A stretch of DNA of 15,720 nt from an uncultured Microbacterium sp. (GTDB taxonomy: Bacteria > Actinomycetota > Actinomycetes > Actinomycetales > Microbacteriaceae). The position numbers and the translations under genes were made by a program. The stretch is taken from the NCBI GenBank assembly GCA_947647645.1, contig CANSLE010000021.1, positions 1 through 15,720 on the forward strand, given 5' to 3'. Each line of letters opens with the position of its first letter. Position 1 is the stretch's first letter. Below are positions 1 to 6,859 of the stretch, piece after piece. The notes under the pieces are model-generated. The model was given only the letters and a program-made list of their open reading frames with translations. It did no database searches and had not been told where the DNA came from.

Positions 1-61
1 TTCCGAGACGATCATCGCCTCAACTCAGGTGTCCGGGAAACCGGGGCAGGCTCCGAAACCT

Positions 62-691
62 TCAGCTGTCCCTCGGCCGGTCTTGCGCCGAGGCGCTATG
101 CCGGAGATGGGCGAGGATGGCGGCGACACCGAAGTCGTAGCGTGCGTCGAAATCTGCGGAGAACAGATGTGCGTGGAGGCGGTGCAGAGTCGGGTATCTG
201 TCGGCGGGTGGGGCTTCTTCTGAGGCGGCTTGCGTTTGCGTGGCCTGTTGTTCTTGGGTGATGCCGAGCAGGAAGTAGAACAGTGCCCACATGCCGTGTG
301 TGCTCTCCTTGTCGGGCACGCCCGCGTTGCTGAGGGCGGTCACGAGCTCCTCGGTGAATTCCCGTGTGTGGTCCTCGAATGGTGTGTTGCCTGCGGTGAG
401 GCGCGCGCCGTCGCGGTATGTGAGCAGGGTTTGTCGGTAGCGGCGGAGGATTTCCTCCGCGCGCGGGAACCCGTCCTCGGGTAGGTCTTCCAGGGAGAGG
501 TGTGTCAGTACTGCGTCTGACATCAGCCCGAGCAGGCGGGCTTTGGTTCCGACCTGGAAGGACACGGTGTTCACGTTGACTCGCATGCGTCTGGCGACTT
601 CGCGGATCGTGACAGCTTCCAAGCCGTGTTCGTTGAGTAGTTCCAGGGCGGCGTCGATCACGTCCTGACGGGTGTGCCTGCGTGGCGGCAT
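62..691 (-). CDS. TetR-family repressor with tetracycline-repressor-type C-terminal domain
   Basis: This 209-residue protein is probably a ligand-responsive repressor of the divergent flavin reductase and MFS genes. The N-terminal helix-turn-helix covers about residues 8-52 (DVIDAALELLNEHGLEAVTI, then REVARRM). The ligand domain carries YRDGARL near residues 93-99, the same signature as the SHRDGAK stretch of Tn10 TetR, so it belongs with the TetR_C_1 group. The recognition helix (VNVNTVSFQVGTK) is quite different from the QPTLYWHVKNK of true TetR, so a different operator is expected. The ATG at 691 is preceded by AGAGAGGG at five bases' spacing, a good ribosome binding site. The inducer cannot be told from sequence. 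The family call is firm; the target and ligand are inference from divergent layout. Confidence 0.9.
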   Translation of the reverse strand: MPPRRHTRQDVIDAALELLNEHGLEAVTIREVARRMRVNVNTVSFQVGTKARLLGLMSDAVLTHLSLEDLPEDGFPRAEEILRRYRQTLLTYRDGARLTAGNTPFEDHTREFTEELVTALSNAGVPDKESTHGMWALFYFLLGITQEQQATQTQAASEEAPPADRYPTLHRLHAHLFSADFDARYDFGVAAILAHLRHSASAQDRPRDS

Positions 692-731
692 CCTTGCCCT
701 CTCTTACTCGGCGTGCAATCACGCTCACGCA

Positions 732-774
732 TAGGGTAGCCTAATCAAGGCGCTGTTAGGGTGTCCTAATCAAG
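732..774. promoter_or_regulatory. Tandem 18-bp operator-like repeats; candidate iron boxes or TetR operators
   Basis: Two direct repeats, TAGGGTAGCCTAATCAAG (732-749) and TAGGGTGTCCTAATCAAG (757-774), match at 16 of 18 bases with a 25-bp period. Each contains an inverted repeat: TAGG-N4-CCTA in the first and TTAGG-N4-CCTAA in the second. Against the DtxR/IdeR iron box TWAGGTTAGSCTAACCTWA I count 14/19 and 13/19 matches. The site sits between the divergent TetR and siderophore-interacting genes. Iron repression suits the reductase, while binding by the neighbouring TetR suits the palindromes. Sequence alone cannot separate these, and both may be true. Confidence 0.6.
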
Positions 775-812
775 TGGGCGATGGACGTCGCCGGTCGAGA
801 AAGGTGAACTCC

Positions 813-1634
813 ATGTACTCACTCCGCAGCGGCGATCGTCGCCACACTCCGCCATGGGATATGCGCCCTCTCGTCAGCCGCAAGCACGAGTTGACCCTCG
901 TTGAGCGTCGCCCGATCGGGGAGAGGACGGTTCGCGTGACGTTGGGCGGGTTCGGCCTTGAGGGTTTCCGTTACCAGGGCGGGGATCAGCGCTGTACGCT
1001 ACTGATCCCGTGGCCTGAGGAAGAGGCGTGGCGGTACATGGTGCCGATGATCACGGACCCGTGGAGCGCAGCATCGCAGTGGGGGTTCGCCGCAGCGCTC
1101 ACCCGTCCGCTCCGCCGACGTCTCACGGTCAGTGGTTACCGCGCGGACGCGCTCGAGATTGACTTCGACATCCTTCTGCACGGCGAGAGCCCGCTCAGTA
1201 CCTGGGCGGAGGGTGCACCGCTCGGGTCCACGGTCGGTGTCATCGACAACGGGCGCCGCTACCATGTCTCAGCCGACACCCGGTGGCAGCTGCTCATCGC
1301 CGATGAGGCCGGCGCTCCCGCAGCCCTCGCTGTCGCGGCAGAGACCCCGTCAGTCGTGCCAACAACGCTGTGCGTTCCCCGTACGGCGGCAGCGACAGGA
1401 GCAGATAGATCTGCCGACCACGTCACGGTCGTCGCTGTGCCGACGCATGGCGAGCACAGCGCATCAGGGGAGGCATTCGCGTCGATGGTTCTCGCAGACA
1501 GACTCCCGCTGGTTCCCGACCTGGTCGGCATCGCGGGGGAGCGATCTTTCACGGATACGCTCGTCCGACGCCTGCGCCGGGCCGGTGTGCCCCGCAGTGC
1601 TATCCACGCGGGGAATTACTGGAAACGCCAGTAA
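813..1634 (+). CDS. Siderophore-interacting (SIP/ViuB-like) FAD-dependent ferric reductase
   Basis: The product (273 aa) belongs to the SIP family, cytoplasmic flavoproteins that use NAD(P)H to reduce ferric-siderophore and release iron. An N-terminal FAD-binding barrel is seen (RTVRVTLGGFGLEGF, then LTVSGYR, then the family's 'DFDILLHGESPLSTWAEGA' equivalent of the flavin pocket). A NAD(P)H-binding half follows, with ADEAGAPAAL where most members have GDETALPA. The C-terminal AIHAGNYWKRQ matches the family's terminal gYWr motif. The ATG at 813 is chosen over an upstream in-frame GTG at 774, because GAGAAAGG lies eight bases before 813 and the GTG lies inside the operator repeat. It is divergent from the TetR gene and 136 bp upstream of an MFS gene on the same strand. 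The altered GDET motif is a mild oddity. Confidence 0.85.
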   Translation: MYSLRSGDRRHTPPWDMRPLVSRKHELTLVERRPIGERTVRVTLGGFGLEGFRYQGGDQRCTLLIPWPEEEAWRYMVPMITDPWSAASQWGFAAALTRPLRRRLTVSGYRADALEIDFDILLHGESPLSTWAEGAPLGSTVGVIDNGRRYHVSADTRWQLLIADEAGAPAALAVAAETPSVVPTTLCVPRTAAATGADRSADHVTVVAVPTHGEHSASGEAFASMVLADRLPLVPDLVGIAGERSFTDTLVRRLRRAGVPRSAIHAGNYWKRQ

Positions 1635-1770
1635 TGAGTGCACACCCCCTCGGCTCCAGATCTGCGCGACCCGCCCTGAGCCCATGAACCTCGTCATCGC
1701 GGCGGTGCCCAGCACGCCACAGCCGACGACGGTCGAATGATCTGCGGATCTTCTTTTCAAGAGAGACACG

Positions 1771-3015
1771 ATGCTTCACACTGACGCCCTGCCCGTATCA
1801 GCCCATCCGCTACGGGCGAGCATCCGCCCGTCGGCACTGCTGGTTCTTATCGGAGTCCTTCTTGTCGCGGGCAACCTGCGCGCGGCCATCACCACGGTCG
1901 GGCCGGTGCTGCCTGAGATCGCACGCTCCACCCAGATCAGCTCGCTGCTCTCGTCAGCGCTGATCAGTCTGCCGCTGGTGGCGTTTGCGATCGTGTCGCC
2001 CATTGCTCCGCGCATCGCTCATCGCCTCGGGCTGGAACGCACGATCGGGATCAGCTTGCTCCTCCTCATCGCAGGACTCATCACCCGCTCCACTCCGCCA
2101 CTGGCGCTGCTCTGGATCGGGACCGCGCTGATCGGCGTATCCATCGCGATCCTCAACGTCGTCCTCCCGGCGCTCATCAAACGCGACTTCCCCGACAAGA
2201 TCGCGCAAGTCACTGGCGGATACTCCGCCGTGCAGTCGACATTCGCCGCGGTGGCAGCGGGTATCGCCGCCCCGCTTGCCGGGGCGACCGCCCTCGGATG
2301 GCGACTCCCACTGGGAATGTGGGCGGGGCTCGCACTTATCAGCTTCGGCGTCTTCGCACCTCAACTGCGCAGGCGAACCGTGCTCACCGCCTCCGAGGAA
2401 GACATCGCACTCGAGCTCCCGAAGGCGCATCACGCGACGTGGCGCTCCCCTTGGGCGAGCCTGCTGGGCTGGCAGGTGACCTTGTTCATGGGACTGCAAT
2501 CCCTGATCTTCTACAGTCTGATCACGTGGCTGCCCTCCATCGAAGCCGCTGCCGGGATCCGTGCCTACGAGATCAACATCCACCAGTTCATCCTCAACGC
2601 GCTCGGCGTGCTCGCCAGCCTCGTCTGCGCCGTCACGATCCCCCGAATGAGGGACCAGCGGCTCCTCGCGGTCACAGGGCCGCTCTTCATCGCTGCCGGG
2701 CTCGCGGGGATCCACTTCGCTCCGCGACTCGCACTGGCCTGGGTATGCGTACTTGGGTTCGCCGCGGGGATAAACGTCGTCCTCGCACTGTCGTTCTTCG
2801 GCCTGCGCACCACTCACCACAGCCAAGCCGCGAGCCTGTCCGGCATGGCTCAGACTCTCGGCTACCTCGTCGCCGCAGCGGGTCCCCTCGCCTTCGGCGC
2901 CATCCACGACGTCACCGGTGACTGGACGCCCATACTGGCCGGCCTGGTCGTCATCAGCATGTTCCTCGCCGCACTCGGCTACCTCAGCGGGCGAAACCGG
3001 TCCATCGACAACTGA
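1771..3015 (+). CDS. MFS transporter of the CynX/NimT (cyanate permease-like) family
   Basis: This 414-residue integral membrane protein has about 12 hydrophobic segments. The first, with the signature GNLRAAITTVGPVLPEIA (about residues 34-51), is typical of the CynX/NimT branch of the major facilitator superfamily. A central hydrophilic loop lies near residues 200-225 (LRRRTVLTASEED). Family members are annotated for cyanate or nitroimidazole transport, but most have no proven substrate. The start is supported by AAGAGAGA five bases before the ATG. It follows the SIP reductase by 136 bp and is probably co-regulated with it; export or import of a siderophore or xenobiotic is only a guess from context. 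Confidence 0.87.
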   Translation: MLHTDALPVSAHPLRASIRPSALLVLIGVLLVAGNLRAAITTVGPVLPEIARSTQISSLLSSALISLPLVAFAIVSPIAPRIAHRLGLERTIGISLLLLIAGLITRSTPPLALLWIGTALIGVSIAILNVVLPALIKRDFPDKIAQVTGGYSAVQSTFAAVAAGIAAPLAGATALGWRLPLGMWAGLALISFGVFAPQLRRRTVLTASEEDIALELPKAHHATWRSPWASLLGWQVTLFMGLQSLIFYSLITWLPSIEAAAGIRAYEINIHQFILNALGVLASLVCAVTIPRMRDQRLLAVTGPLFIAAGLAGIHFAPRLALAWVCVLGFAAGINVVLALSFFGLRTTHHSQAASLSGMAQTLGYLVAAAGPLAFGAIHDVTGDWTPILAGLVVISMFLAALGYLSGRNRSIDN

Positions 3016-3056
3016 CCCCAGGTCGCGGATGCTGTCGGTGCCGAATCCGAACGCGG

Positions 3057-3321
3057 CCTCATGACCCAGCGTGCCCGGGCCCGCCGGTGCGCTCACGCGA
3101 GCCGGTCACCAAGTAGAGGCGCTTCAGCGCTGTCTGCTCGTTCGGGAAATGTCCGCGCGCCCTGACCGCCCGGCGGTAGCGGGCGTTGATCGACTCGATC
3201 GCGTTGACCCGTCCCACCGGCGCTTCCGCCTCGGGGCGATCACCGGCTCGAACGAGCCGTCACGGTCCCTGGAGGCCTCGATCTCCACCGGGCCGATGGC
3301 CGGACCCCACACGCCGTTGTT
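3057..3321 (-). pseudogene. IS256-family transposase remnant with internal deletion and frameshift
   Basis: Read on the minus strand, three pieces of an IS256/Mutator-type transposase can be recognised. First comes GPVEIEASRDRDGSFEPVI (around 3240-3296), which normally lies about a quarter of the way into the protein. It is followed almost at once by NAIESINARYRRAVRARGHF and PNEQTALKRLYLVTGS (about 3105-3206), which belong near the C-terminus. A third piece, RARWVMR (3057-3077), is in another reading frame. The first and second pieces are also in different frames. The whole central part with the catalytic DDE residues is missing, so the gene is dead. Full-length relatives are about 400 residues. 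I recall these motifs from family members and did not search. No clear terminal inverted repeats or target duplication were found. Confidence 0.8.
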
Positions 3322-3521
3322 CAGACAGTCCCGTCGAAGGCGATGGGCGCGATCGGTGAGGAGGTGACCTGTGTTCGCGCAACTATGGGCGTGAACTCTG
3401 CGCGGCTCGAGTCCAACTGTTCGCGGCCGTCGAGTAGCGGCCGTGGTGGGCGACCTATACGCGGACGATCACCAGTTGTCAGTCTCTTCAGTGCCATATC
3501 CGTCCGCGAAAGTTAGGCCCG
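3322..3521. other. Gene-free stretch; possible second IS256 tail
   Basis: No intact gene is seen here. On the minus strand at about 3469-3514 the reading LTFADGYGTEETDNW ends in TGA. It resembles the usual C-terminal tail of IS256 transposases (a TFADR...AAE pattern). If real, it would be the end of a second, separately degraded copy lying upstream of the larger remnant. The match is short, so this is weak. The rest of the 506-bp gap between the MFS and monooxygenase genes shows nothing else I can name. Confidence 0.25.
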
Positions 3522-4778
3522 TCATGCTGCCGAACCCCCCTCATTGCGCGGACTGATGCCGGCGATGCACGGTTTCGGGTACTCCGGAAGCGGCCAGCTT
3601 CCGCCGCGATCCTCGGGAGAGAACCGCGCGACGAGGTCGGGGATGCGAAGGGCTGTGGCCAGGGCAGTGATGGTCTGGAAGGCGTTGATCGCGAGTCGGC
3701 TCTTCGGCATTCCGAGGCGCAGCAGGCCGGGCTTGACCGTGGCCTGGATCTCGTCGACGAAGGGGCGGAGGGTGCGGTCGTAGTCGGCGAGCGCGCGGGG
3801 CAGGTGGGCGGGGTTGCGGGTGAGCTCTCCGGCGAGGACGTAGGCGCCGACGAGGCTGCCGGACACGCCCATCCCGCTGTACGGGGAAGCGCAGTGCGCG
3901 GCGTCCCCGACGAGGACGACGCGCCCCTTCGACCAGGTGTCGTTGCGCACCTGGAGGATCTCTTGGGAGTAGAAGAACGGGGCTTCCTGCATGCCGTCGA
4001 TGAAACGCTGCGTCTGCCAGCCGGCGTCATGGAACCGGTCGGCCCAGAACCGCTTCTGCTCTTCCACCGGTGCGCGGTGGATGGCCGATGCCTGGGCCGA
4101 CTCCTCGCGGAGCACGAAGTACACCTGGGTCTCTTCGGCGTTGTGGCTGCGGCGCATGATCTGCCTGCCGCCGGGGACCATGTAGGTGTCGCGGATGTTG
4201 CTGTCGGAGTCGATGCGGGGGATGAACCAGTACGCCATGTGGATGCCGACCCGCCAGTACGGATCGGCACCGTCGGCGAGGATCGCACGGCGGATGCGGG
4301 AGCCTTGCCCGTCGGCGCCGACGAGGAGGTCGAAGTCTTCGGATGTGCCGTCGGAAAAGTGCGCCGTGACCTTCGTCTCGTCCTGCTCGAATCGGTCCAC
4401 GCTCACACCGAAGACATGGCGGGCGTGGTCTTCGGCTGCGTTGTGGAGGATGCGGACGAGGTCGCCGCGCATGATCTCGTACTCCGATGTCAGCGACTGC
4501 TTGCCCGTACCGGAGGTGTTGGCCATGATCGTGGCCCTGGCCTTGCCTCGCCGGTTCACGAAGGCGACGCCCGCTTCGTCCACGCGCGCCGCCTGGATCG
4601 CATCGAGCAGCCCCATGCGCTTCGCCGCGTCGATGCCCTGGCCGCGCAGGTCGACCTGTGCTCCCGCCGCGCGCAGGGCGGGGAATCGCTCGACCACCTT
4701 CACGTCATGGCCGGAGCGGCTCAGCCAGAACGCCAACGCCTGCCCGGCGATCCCGCCGCCGCAGATGAGGATCTTCAT
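3522..4778 (-). CDS. TetX-like FAD-dependent monooxygenase (candidate tetracycline-inactivating enzyme)
   Basis: The product (418 aa) is a class A flavoprotein monooxygenase of the PHBH/TetX type, soluble and NAD(P)H-dependent. Seen in order are the Rossmann FAD motif GGGIAG (residues 7-12) with the ribose-binding acidic residue E30, a GAQVDLRGQG segment (39-48) matching the GGTLDLHKG region of TetX, R104 in MRGDL, the DG motif GADGQGSRIR (154-163) and the GD motif GDAAHCASPYSGMG (291-304). All cofactor motifs are intact. The ATG at 4778 follows AGGTGG at six bases. The gene is divergent from a tetracycline-class TetR with tet operators between them, so tetracycline-like compounds are the likely inducers and perhaps substrates. 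Related actinobacterial enzymes hydroxylate other aromatics such as polyketides or rifamycins, so the substrate is inference. Confidence 0.87.
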   Translation of the reverse strand: MKILICGGGIAGQALAFWLSRSGHDVKVVERFPALRAAGAQVDLRGQGIDAAKRMGLLDAIQAARVDEAGVAFVNRRGKARATIMANTSGTGKQSLTSEYEIMRGDLVRILHNAAEDHARHVFGVSVDRFEQDETKVTAHFSDGTSEDFDLLVGADGQGSRIRRAILADGADPYWRVGIHMAYWFIPRIDSDSNIRDTYMVPGGRQIMRRSHNAEETQVYFVLREESAQASAIHRAPVEEQKRFWADRFHDAGWQTQRFIDGMQEAPFFYSQEILQVRNDTWSKGRVVLVGDAAHCASPYSGMGVSGSLVGAYVLAGELTRNPAHLPRALADYDRTLRPFVDEIQATVKPGLLRLGMPKSRLAINAFQTITALATALRIPDLVARFSPEDRGGSWPLPEYPKPCIAGISPRNEGGSAA

Positions 4779-4794
4779 CGCACACCACCTTTAT

Positions 4795-4807
4795 CTATCA
4801 TCGATAG
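4795..4807. promoter_or_regulatory. tet operator-like site A
   Basis: CTATCATCGATAG is a 5-3-5 inverted repeat that differs at one base from the core of Tn10 tetO1, CTATCATTGATAG. It lies in the predicted 5' untranslated region of the monooxygenase gene, just upstream of its ribosome binding site. Its centre is 33 bp from that of site B, close to the roughly 30-bp spacing of tetO1 and tetO2 in Tn10. The neighbouring TetR keeps almost every operator-contacting residue of Tn10 TetR, which supports the assignment. Confidence 0.85.
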
Positions 4808-4819
4808 GTTTGGATTCTC

Positions 4820-4848
4820 ATCGTCACCTATCGGTGATAAGTTGTCAA
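4820..4848. promoter_or_regulatory. tet operator-like site B overlapping divergent promoters
   Basis: CTATCGGTGATAA (4828-4840) matches the tetO2 core CTATCAGTGATAG at 11 of 13 bases. On the minus strand a perfect -35, TTGACA (4843-4848), is followed after 17 bases by a weak -10, GACGAT (4820-4825); site B fills the spacer of this monooxygenase promoter. On the plus strand TAAGTT (4838-4843) fits a -10 element six bases before the tetR ATG, so bound repressor would also block tetR. The layout gives coupled repression and autorepression. Operator identity is well supported; the promoter elements are inference. Confidence 0.75.
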
Positions 4849-4849
4849 C

Positions 4850-5443
4850 ATGGCGAAGCTGGAACGGGATGCGGTGATCTCTGAGGCGCTCGACCTGTTG
4901 GACGAGGTGGGGCTGGACGCCGTGAGCACCCGGCGTCTGGCTGCGAGGCTGGGCGTCGAGCAGCCGTCTCTCTATTGGCACTTCCGGAACAAGGGCGAGT
5001 TGCTCGCCGCGATGGCCGAGGCGGCGATGCTGCCGCACGCCACCGCGCCGTTGCCCATGCCCGAGGACGACTGGGGGGAGTGGTTCGTGGAGAACACCAG
5101 GAGCTTCCGCCGTGCTCTGCTGATGCGCCGCGACGGAGCACGTCTGCACGCGGGCCTTGCCCCCACTGCTGATCTCGACCGCATCAACGCGAAGATGGCA
5201 TTCCTGACGCGCGCGGGTGTGCCGGAACGCGACGCCCAGTTCGCGATGCACGCAGCCAGCCGGTTCACCGTGGGGAGTGTGTTGGAGGAGCAGGCGGACG
5301 TGCCGGACCCGAGACCAGGGGCGTCGGCCAGCCTGCCAGCGATGGACCACGCGCTCGCTTTCGAAGAAGGTCTGCGGCTGATCGTGGATGGCCTGGTCCA
5401 CCGCATCGCTGAGAACGGGCGCCCTCAGCGTTCTGCACCATGA
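4850..5443 (+). CDS. tetR: Tetracycline-class TetR repressor
   Basis: This 197-residue protein aligns without gaps to Tn10 TetR(B) over at least the first 105 residues, as I recall that sequence. The recognition region TRRLAARLGVEQPSLYWH (27-44) keeps R28, Q38, P39, Y42, W43, H44 and K48, with T40 changed to S. Drug-pocket residues N82, F86, H100 and P105 are in place, as is the glutamate of FTVGSVLEEQ (E147 in Tn10). H64 is alanine, with a histidine one residue earlier, and T103/R104 are L/A, so ligand preference may differ. The segment joining helices 8 and 9 is shorter than in Tn10. There is no ribosome binding site before the ATG, but a -10-like TAAGTT lies six bases upstream, suggesting a leaderless mRNA. 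It probably represses itself and the divergent monooxygenase. Confidence 0.92.
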   Translation: MAKLERDAVISEALDLLDEVGLDAVSTRRLAARLGVEQPSLYWHFRNKGELLAAMAEAAMLPHATAPLPMPEDDWGEWFVENTRSFRRALLMRRDGARLHAGLAPTADLDRINAKMAFLTRAGVPERDAQFAMHAASRFTVGSVLEEQADVPDPRPGASASLPAMDHALAFEEGLRLIVDGLVHRIAENGRPQRSAP

Positions 5444-5480
5444 CTCAGCCCCGCGAGGGACTAGACATCACGTCGCTTGA

Positions 5481-5502
5481 GGAGCCACCACGTGGTGCCT
5501 CC
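5481..5502. terminator. Palindromic stem between convergent genes, possible bidirectional terminator
   Basis: GGAGCCACCAC followed directly by GTGGTGCCTCC forms an 11-bp inverted repeat with one mismatch, centred on the perfect palindrome CACCACGTGGTG. It lies in the 115-bp gap between the stop codons of tetR and the minus-strand MFS gene. There is no T-run on either side, and a perfect palindrome needs a few central bases to open as a loop, so termination is plausible rather than shown. A protein-binding palindrome is the alternative. Confidence 0.4.
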
Positions 5503-5558
5503 GATCGCGACGAGTTCGATTCGGGTGCGGGTCGCGGTGGGTCGCGGGAGGGGCGGGC

Positions 5559-6743
5559 TCAGGTAGTGCGTGTGCTTCCGGGTGCTGGCTGGTCCGGCGT
5601 AGCGGGTCTGGTGGTGCGGGCGACGAGGGCGAAGAGGCCGAGGCCGATCGCGGTCATGATCGCGCCGGCGAGGCTGGGCGCACGGTAGCCGAGTCCGAGG
5701 TCGATGACGGTGCCGCCGAGCAGGGAACCGGCGGCGATTCCGATGTTGAACGCGGAGATGTTCGCGGTGGACAGCATCGTGGAGGAGGCTCCGGCGAGGC
5801 GGATCACGAAGGTCTGCAATGGGGGTACGAGCCCGAACCCGACCGCGCCGAGCACGACCAGCAAGATCATCACGACCGGCTGGTTGCCCGCCGTGATCGC
5901 CAGGACCGCGAGGGCAGCTGCCAGCATCATCAGAAACACAGTGATCGTGGGGATGAGAGCACGGTCGGCGAGGCGTCCTCCGGCCTGGTTGCCGGCAAGC
6001 AGGCCGACGCCGAACAGCAGCAGCAGCCACACGATGGCGCTCTCGGGGAACCCGGCCTCCTCGGTGAGCAGCGGTGCGATGTAGGTGTAGGAGGCGAACA
6101 GGCCGCCGTAGCCGATCGCGGTCGCGCACAGCGCCGCCCACACGCGGCCCTGTCGGAAAACCGTGATCTCGTCACGGAGCGACGAGGTCGCGGGGATGTG
6201 CCCGGCGCGCACTGTCGTGAGTACCGCGACCAGCCCCAGGGTAGCGAGCGCGGCGATGAGCCAGAAGCCGCCCCGCCAACTCGTGTGCTGCCCGATCAGG
6301 GTACCCAGCGGCACCCCAGCGACGGTGGATGCAGCGAACCCGGTGAACACCACCGCGATCGCTCGGCCCTGTTTCTCCGCGGGGACGAGGGCTGCAGCGA
6401 CGACCGAGGCGAGCCCGATGAATCCGCCGTGCGCAGCCCCGGCGACCAGCCGCCCGGCCACGACCAGTTCCAGGGTCGGCGCCAGTGCCGAGGCGATGTT
6501 CGCGAACGCGAACACCACGGTCAGAATCGTGAGAACCCGGTGCCGGGCCAGGCGCATGGTCGCGGCGGCGATCAAAGGTCCACCGATGACGACGCCGATC
6601 GCGTATCCAGTCGTCAGCCATCCCGCCGCGGCGACGCTCACGCCCAGGTTTTGTGCGGTCTGGGGTAGCAGGCCGTTCGGGATGAACTCGGCGGTGCCGA
6701 TCGCGAACGCGGCCAGCGCAAGAGCATAGACAGGAAAAGGCAT
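5559..6743 (-). CDS. DHA1-type MFS drug/metabolite exporter
   Basis: The product (394 aa) has about 12 transmembrane segments and begins with FAIGTAEFIPNGLLPQTA (residues 13-30), the hallmark first helix of the drug:proton antiporter 1 branch that holds AraJ-, PbuE- and Cml-like exporters. The loop between helices 2 and 3 reads GGPLIAAATMRLARHR, equivalent to MFS motif A. GVPLGTLIGQHTSWRGGFW (about residues 145-163) matches the motif C region of antiporters. It probably exports a small hydrophobic compound using the proton gradient; the substrate is unknown. No strong ribosome binding site precedes the ATG. The gene is divergent from an XRE regulator 116 bp away, which likely controls it, and converges on tetR. 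Confidence 0.88.
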   Translation of the reverse strand: MPFPVYALALAAFAIGTAEFIPNGLLPQTAQNLGVSVAAAGWLTTGYAIGVVIGGPLIAAATMRLARHRVLTILTVVFAFANIASALAPTLELVVAGRLVAGAAHGGFIGLASVVAAALVPAEKQGRAIAVVFTGFAASTVAGVPLGTLIGQHTSWRGGFWLIAALATLGLVAVLTTVRAGHIPATSSLRDEITVFRQGRVWAALCATAIGYGGLFASYTYIAPLLTEEAGFPESAIVWLLLLFGVGLLAGNQAGGRLADRALIPTITVFLMMLAAALAVLAITAGNQPVVMILLVVLGAVGFGLVPPLQTFVIRLAGASSTMLSTANISAFNIGIAAGSLLGGTVIDLGLGYRAPSLAGAIMTAIGLGLFALVARTTRPATPDQPAPGSTRTT

Positions 6744-6756
6744 GGCATCAGCGTCA

Positions 6757-6853
6757 CTCGCGCGCGAGAGGCCAGCCAGACACCCGCTTTTCGTACGCCC
6801 TGTCTTCCTACCATTCGCAGGGACAGGATGCGTCAGCTCACCGCTCGTAGAGT
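6757..6853. promoter_or_regulatory. Divergent promoter region with two inverted repeats
   Basis: Between the MFS and XRE genes lie CTCGCGCGCGAG (6757-6768), a perfect 12-bp palindrome 13 bp from the MFS start codon, and a separated repeat CCTGTC (6799-6804) with GACAGG (6822-6827). TAGAGT (6848-6853) fits a -10 element exactly six bases before the XRE ATG, which has no ribosome binding site, so that gene may be leaderless. Either repeat could be the regulator's operator. These are visual matches; CG-rich palindromes also arise easily in high-GC DNA. Confidence 0.4.
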
Positions 6854-6859
6854 GGACTT

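Noticed and set aside
1..15. Possible start of a minus-strand gene (ATG at 15-13 after TTGAGG)
   Set aside because: Only five codons fall in the window, too little to judge.
27..48. CCGG-GAAA-CCGG hairpin downstream of the first TetR gene
   Set aside because: A four-base stem without a T-run is too weak to call a terminator.
1684..1740. Short 18-codon open frame (MNLVIAAVPSTPQPTTVE) between the SIP and MFS genes
   Set aside because: There is no clear ribosome binding site, no run of regulatory codons and no attenuator hairpin; a leader peptide cannot be supported.
1954..3096. Long open frame on the minus strand opposite the CynX/NimT MFS gene
   Set aside because: It mirrors a well-recognised transporter, has acidic low-complexity composition typical of antisense frames in high-GC DNA, and has no family features. 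Only the IS256 pieces beyond its start are meaningful.
3804..4877. Long plus-strand open frame opposite the monooxygenase
   Set aside because: It is antisense to a gene with complete FAD motifs, runs across the tet operators, and shows no motif of its own.
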